Source: an uncultured Streptococcus sp. (GTDB lineage: Bacteria > Bacillota > Bacilli > Lactobacillales > Streptococcaceae). From it: DNA of 5,385 nt. Of the stretch, positions 5,164 to 5,385 are shown in pieces (the first letter of the stretch is position 1; every line of letters begins with the position of its first letter). The notes beneath the pieces were generated by a model that saw nothing but the letters and a program-made list of their open reading frames with translations, did not search any database and was not told the DNA's origin. The position numbers and the translations under genes are program-made. The DNA lies in contig CABPWC010000099.1 of the NCBI GenBank assembly GCA_902461025.1, forward strand, positions 1-5,385, given 5' to 3'.

Positions 5164-5385
5164 AGTTATTTCGAAGTTTCTCCAAAGTCTCTTTAAAGAT
5201 AGCAGGAATATCAGAAGTAAATTCCATAGTTTCACCTGTTCTTGGATGAGTAAATCCAAGCGTCTTGGCATGGAGAAATTGTCCATGTCCCTTTAGGGTT
5301 TTACGAGGACCATAAACTTCATCACCGGCTACAGGATGACCGATATAAGCCATGTGCACACGGATTTGATGAGTTCGTCCTGTTT
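5162..5385 (-). CDS. rluD: RluA/RluD-family 23S rRNA pseudouridine synthase (C-terminal 73 residues, 5' part outside window)
   Basis: Enzymes of this family isomerise uridines to pseudouridine in 23S rRNA; RluD itself modifies the helix 69 region. Only the C-terminus is present. The incoming frame starts with TGRTHQIRVHMA, the strongly conserved C-terminal motif of the family. It continues with HPVAGDEVYG and FLHAKTLGFTHPRTGE, also typical, and ends at TAA (5162-5164). The catalytic Asp (HRLD motif) and any S4 RNA-binding domain lie beyond position 5385. The family is clear; the RluD subtype is likely but not provable from this fragment. The gene runs toward the ffh operon, so the 3' ends converge and share the terminator at 5131-5163. 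An internal GTG at 5359 is the conserved Val of RVHMA, not a start. Confidence 0.88.
   Translation of the reverse strand, partial: TGRTHQIRVHMAYIGHPVAGDEVYGPRKTLKGHGQFLHAKTLGFTHPRTGETMEFTSDIPAIFKETLEKLRNN

Noticed and set aside
5092..5286. 64-codon minus-strand frame across the terminator region
   Set aside because: It is out of frame with the conserved pseudouridine synthase C-terminus and runs through a strong terminator hairpin.

Overview
The window looks like chromosomal core DNA of a Streptococcus, most likely a mitis/sanguinis-type viridans species. It is AT-rich, has strong AGGAG-type ribosome binding sites and extended -10 promoters, and the proteins read as streptococcal Smc, RNase III, YlxM, Ffh, a SemiSWEET transporter and an RluA/RluD-family pseudouridine synthase. 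No mobile-element gene, CRISPR array, tRNA or rRNA gene was seen.

Layout: (1) positions 1-2317, minus strand: rnc (RNase III) followed by smc (chromosome-condensation ATPase, cut by the window edge in the hinge domain), overlapping by 10 bp. (2) 2318-2470: a 153-bp divergent promoter region firing rnc-smc leftward and ylxM-ffh rightward. It holds two oppositely oriented copies of a 16-bp extended -10 block and a separate perfect 10-bp inverted repeat over the rnc -35. (3) 2471-4887, plus strand: ylxM, an unrecognised 71-codon gene, ffh and a SemiSWEET gene, all tightly spaced and ending at an intrinsic terminator. (4) 4888-5161: no gene, but packed with hairpins: the forward terminator, a leftward terminator-like stem, a branched stem and a bidirectional terminator. 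(5) 5162-5385, minus strand: the last 73 codons of the pseudouridine synthase gene.

Function: ylxM-ffh makes the protein core of the signal recognition particle and its small HTH partner. rnc-smc makes the double-strand RNase and the condensin ATPase. In Bacillus these belong to one rnc-smc-ftsY-ylxM-ffh neighbourhood; here the two halves stand head to head, each with its own promoter. The most unusual features are the apparently leaderless ylxM start (perfect -10 box 7 nt before the ATG, no Shine-Dalgarno), the unknown gene inside the SRP operon, the sugar-transporter-like gene attached to it, and the multi-hairpin intergenic element.
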